Shown here: piece by piece, positions 63,304-64,000 of the stretch
Layout of the letters: the number at the start of each line of letters is the position of its first letter
Position numbering within the stretch: the stretch's first letter is position 1
Assembly: GCA_019635485.1 (NCBI GenBank)
Contig: JAHBZL010000008.1
Coordinates: forward strand, 62,001 to 126,000
DNA: 64,000 bases
Reading direction: 5' to 3'
From: Piscinibacter sp.
GTDB taxonomy: Bacteria; Pseudomonadota; Gammaproteobacteria; Burkholderiales; Burkholderiaceae_C
Notes under the pieces: generated by a model
The model's input: only the letters and a program-made list of their open reading frames with translations
What the model was told of the DNA's origin: nothing
Databases searched by the model: none
Program-made: the position numbers and the translations under genes

Positions 63304-64000
63304 TCAGCCCTTCAGCGCGTTCGCGTACTGCGCCTCGATGCGCTTGACGAGATCGCTGAAGTCGTCGAGGGCCTTCTTGACGTCCTGCGCGCTCGCGCTG
63401 TCGGGCAGCTTGCGCCGCGCGCCGTTGCCGTACACCGCGATCTCCGTGGCGAGCGACTTCGGGTCGGCCAGCGCCTTGACCTGCTTCATGTCCTTCAGCC
63501 CGGCCTCGTCCTTCATCTTCTTGATGTTGACGAGGTTCTGCGAGATGTCGCGCCCGGCGTTGTTCATCCACTCGTTGTAGGTCTTCAGGTCCGGCTTGGC
63601 CTTGATCTTCTGGATCGCCGCCTTGCCCTTGCTGATCGACGAGACGAACCCCGAGTTGAGCGTCAGCAGCATCTTCTTCAGGCGCGCCTCGGCCTCGACC
63701 GCCTTGCGGGCCTCCTCGCTCTTGGCCTTGGCCATGTCCTTCTGCTGCTTCTCGTTGATCTTGTCGCTCTGCTTGACGACCTGCTGCGACTTCAGCATCT
63801 GCTCGGCGCGCGCGACGATCGCGGCGAGTTCGGTCGACAGCACCTTGAGCTGCCGGTACGAGTCGGGCGCAAGGTCCTTCAGCTTCACCTTCTTCTTGGT
63901 CTGCGACGAGACGATCTCGCCGCTCATCGCCGTGTCCAGCAGCTTCGCGTAGGTGCCTTGCGCGGACTTCAGCAACTTGACCTGGGCTTCGTAGGTCGCC
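63304..64000 (-). CDS. Hypothetical coiled-coil protein, 5' end outside window
   Basis: The C-terminal 232 residues of a protein that continues past the window edge; the frame is open through 64000 (ATYEAQVKLLKSAQGTYAK). It is Lys/Ala/Gln-rich and almost entirely helical, with long coiled-coil segments (SEEARKAVEAEARLKKMLL), and no membrane span or motif is visible. It converges on trpE with a 17-bp gap. No family recognised; similar Lys/Glu-rich helices occur in the 647-aa protein at 34157, but that is not evidence of relatedness. Confidence 0.75.
   Translation of the reverse strand, partial: ATYEAQVKLLKSAQGTYAKLLDTAMSGEIVSSQTKKKVKLKDLAPDSYRQLKVLSTELAAIVARAEQMLKSQQVVKQSDKINEKQQKDMAKAKSEEARKAVEAEARLKKMLLTLNSGFVSSISKGKAAIQKIKAKPDLKTYNEWMNNAGRDISQNLVNIKKMKDEAGLKDMKQVKALADPKSLATEIAVYGNGARRKLPDSASAQDVKKALDDFSDLVKRIEAQYANALKG

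Overview
This is a very GC-rich, gene-dense stretch of a bacterial chromosome. The gene families (Liv-type importers with BKACE and PucR genes, ProQ, a DUF4212/symporter pair, a GTG-started trpE behind a trp leader) and the codon use suggest a betaproteobacterium of the order Burkholderiales, perhaps near Rubrivivax, Leptothrix or Piscinibacter. That placement is inference. I saw no rRNA, tRNA, CRISPR array, phage or intact insertion sequence. Most genes sit in tight strand-coherent runs, many joined by 4-bp ATGA or GTGA overlaps.

Layout. 1-6.0 kb: two tandem periplasmic solute-binding proteins (the first cut by the window edge) overlapping a large hybrid histidine kinase, probably a receptor-kinase unit. 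6.0-7.3 kb: a gene graveyard with 3' pieces of a class II aldolase, a LysR regulator and an N-carbamoyl-D-amino-acid hydrolase. 7.5-8.6 kb: a metallo-beta-lactamase-fold hydrolase. 8.6-20.5 kb: a ten-gene minus-strand run (tannase-carboxylesterase fusion, SDR, complete LivK-H-M-G-F importer, BKACE beta-keto acid cleavage enzyme, two more SDRs) facing a PucR/GAF regulator; it reads as ester hydrolysis, uptake, oxidation and thiolytic cleavage. 22.8-31.8 kb: small regulators (MerR, ProQ/FinO, a truncated winged-helix protein), a double rhodanese with a small lipoprotein, an 80-aa ORF behind a perfect LexA-type box, a PEP mutase/isocitrate lyase family enzyme, a tartrate/D-malate dehydrogenase and an aldo/keto reductase next to a LysR gene.

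32.8-45.7 kb: a beta-propeller lactonase-like protein, an unrecognised 647-aa protein, a chemoreceptor with a FliA-like promoter, and a STAND-type regulator divergent from a caspase-like lipoprotein that overlaps a LysE exporter gene. A hemerythrin, a 161-bp palindromic repeat, a DUF454 protein and a CDF metal exporter follow. 45.7-50.7 kb: a minus-strand catabolic operon (GntR, PhyH dioxygenase, SAF-domain oxidoreductase, D-aminoacylase-like hydrolase, cupin) with a palindromic operator. 50.8-56.8 kb: a PAS-GGDEF diguanylate cyclase, a CBS-DUF294 protein and the divergent DUF4212/sodium-solute symporter pair. 56.8-64 kb: an isochorismatase-fold hydrolase facing a GlxA-type regulator, small secreted proteins, a Tat-type aldo/keto reductase, DUF6064 and chalcone-isomerase-like proteins, a tryptophan leader peptide with trpE, and a partial coiled-coil protein.

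The most unusual items are the tannase-carboxylesterase fusion that has lost both cysteines of the CS-D-HC motif, the caspase-like lipoprotein/STAND regulator pair, the uncharacterised 647-aa protein, the five-gene GntR operon of unknown substrate, the LexA box beside an unknown small ORF, and the long palindrome between 43.8 and 44.0 kb.
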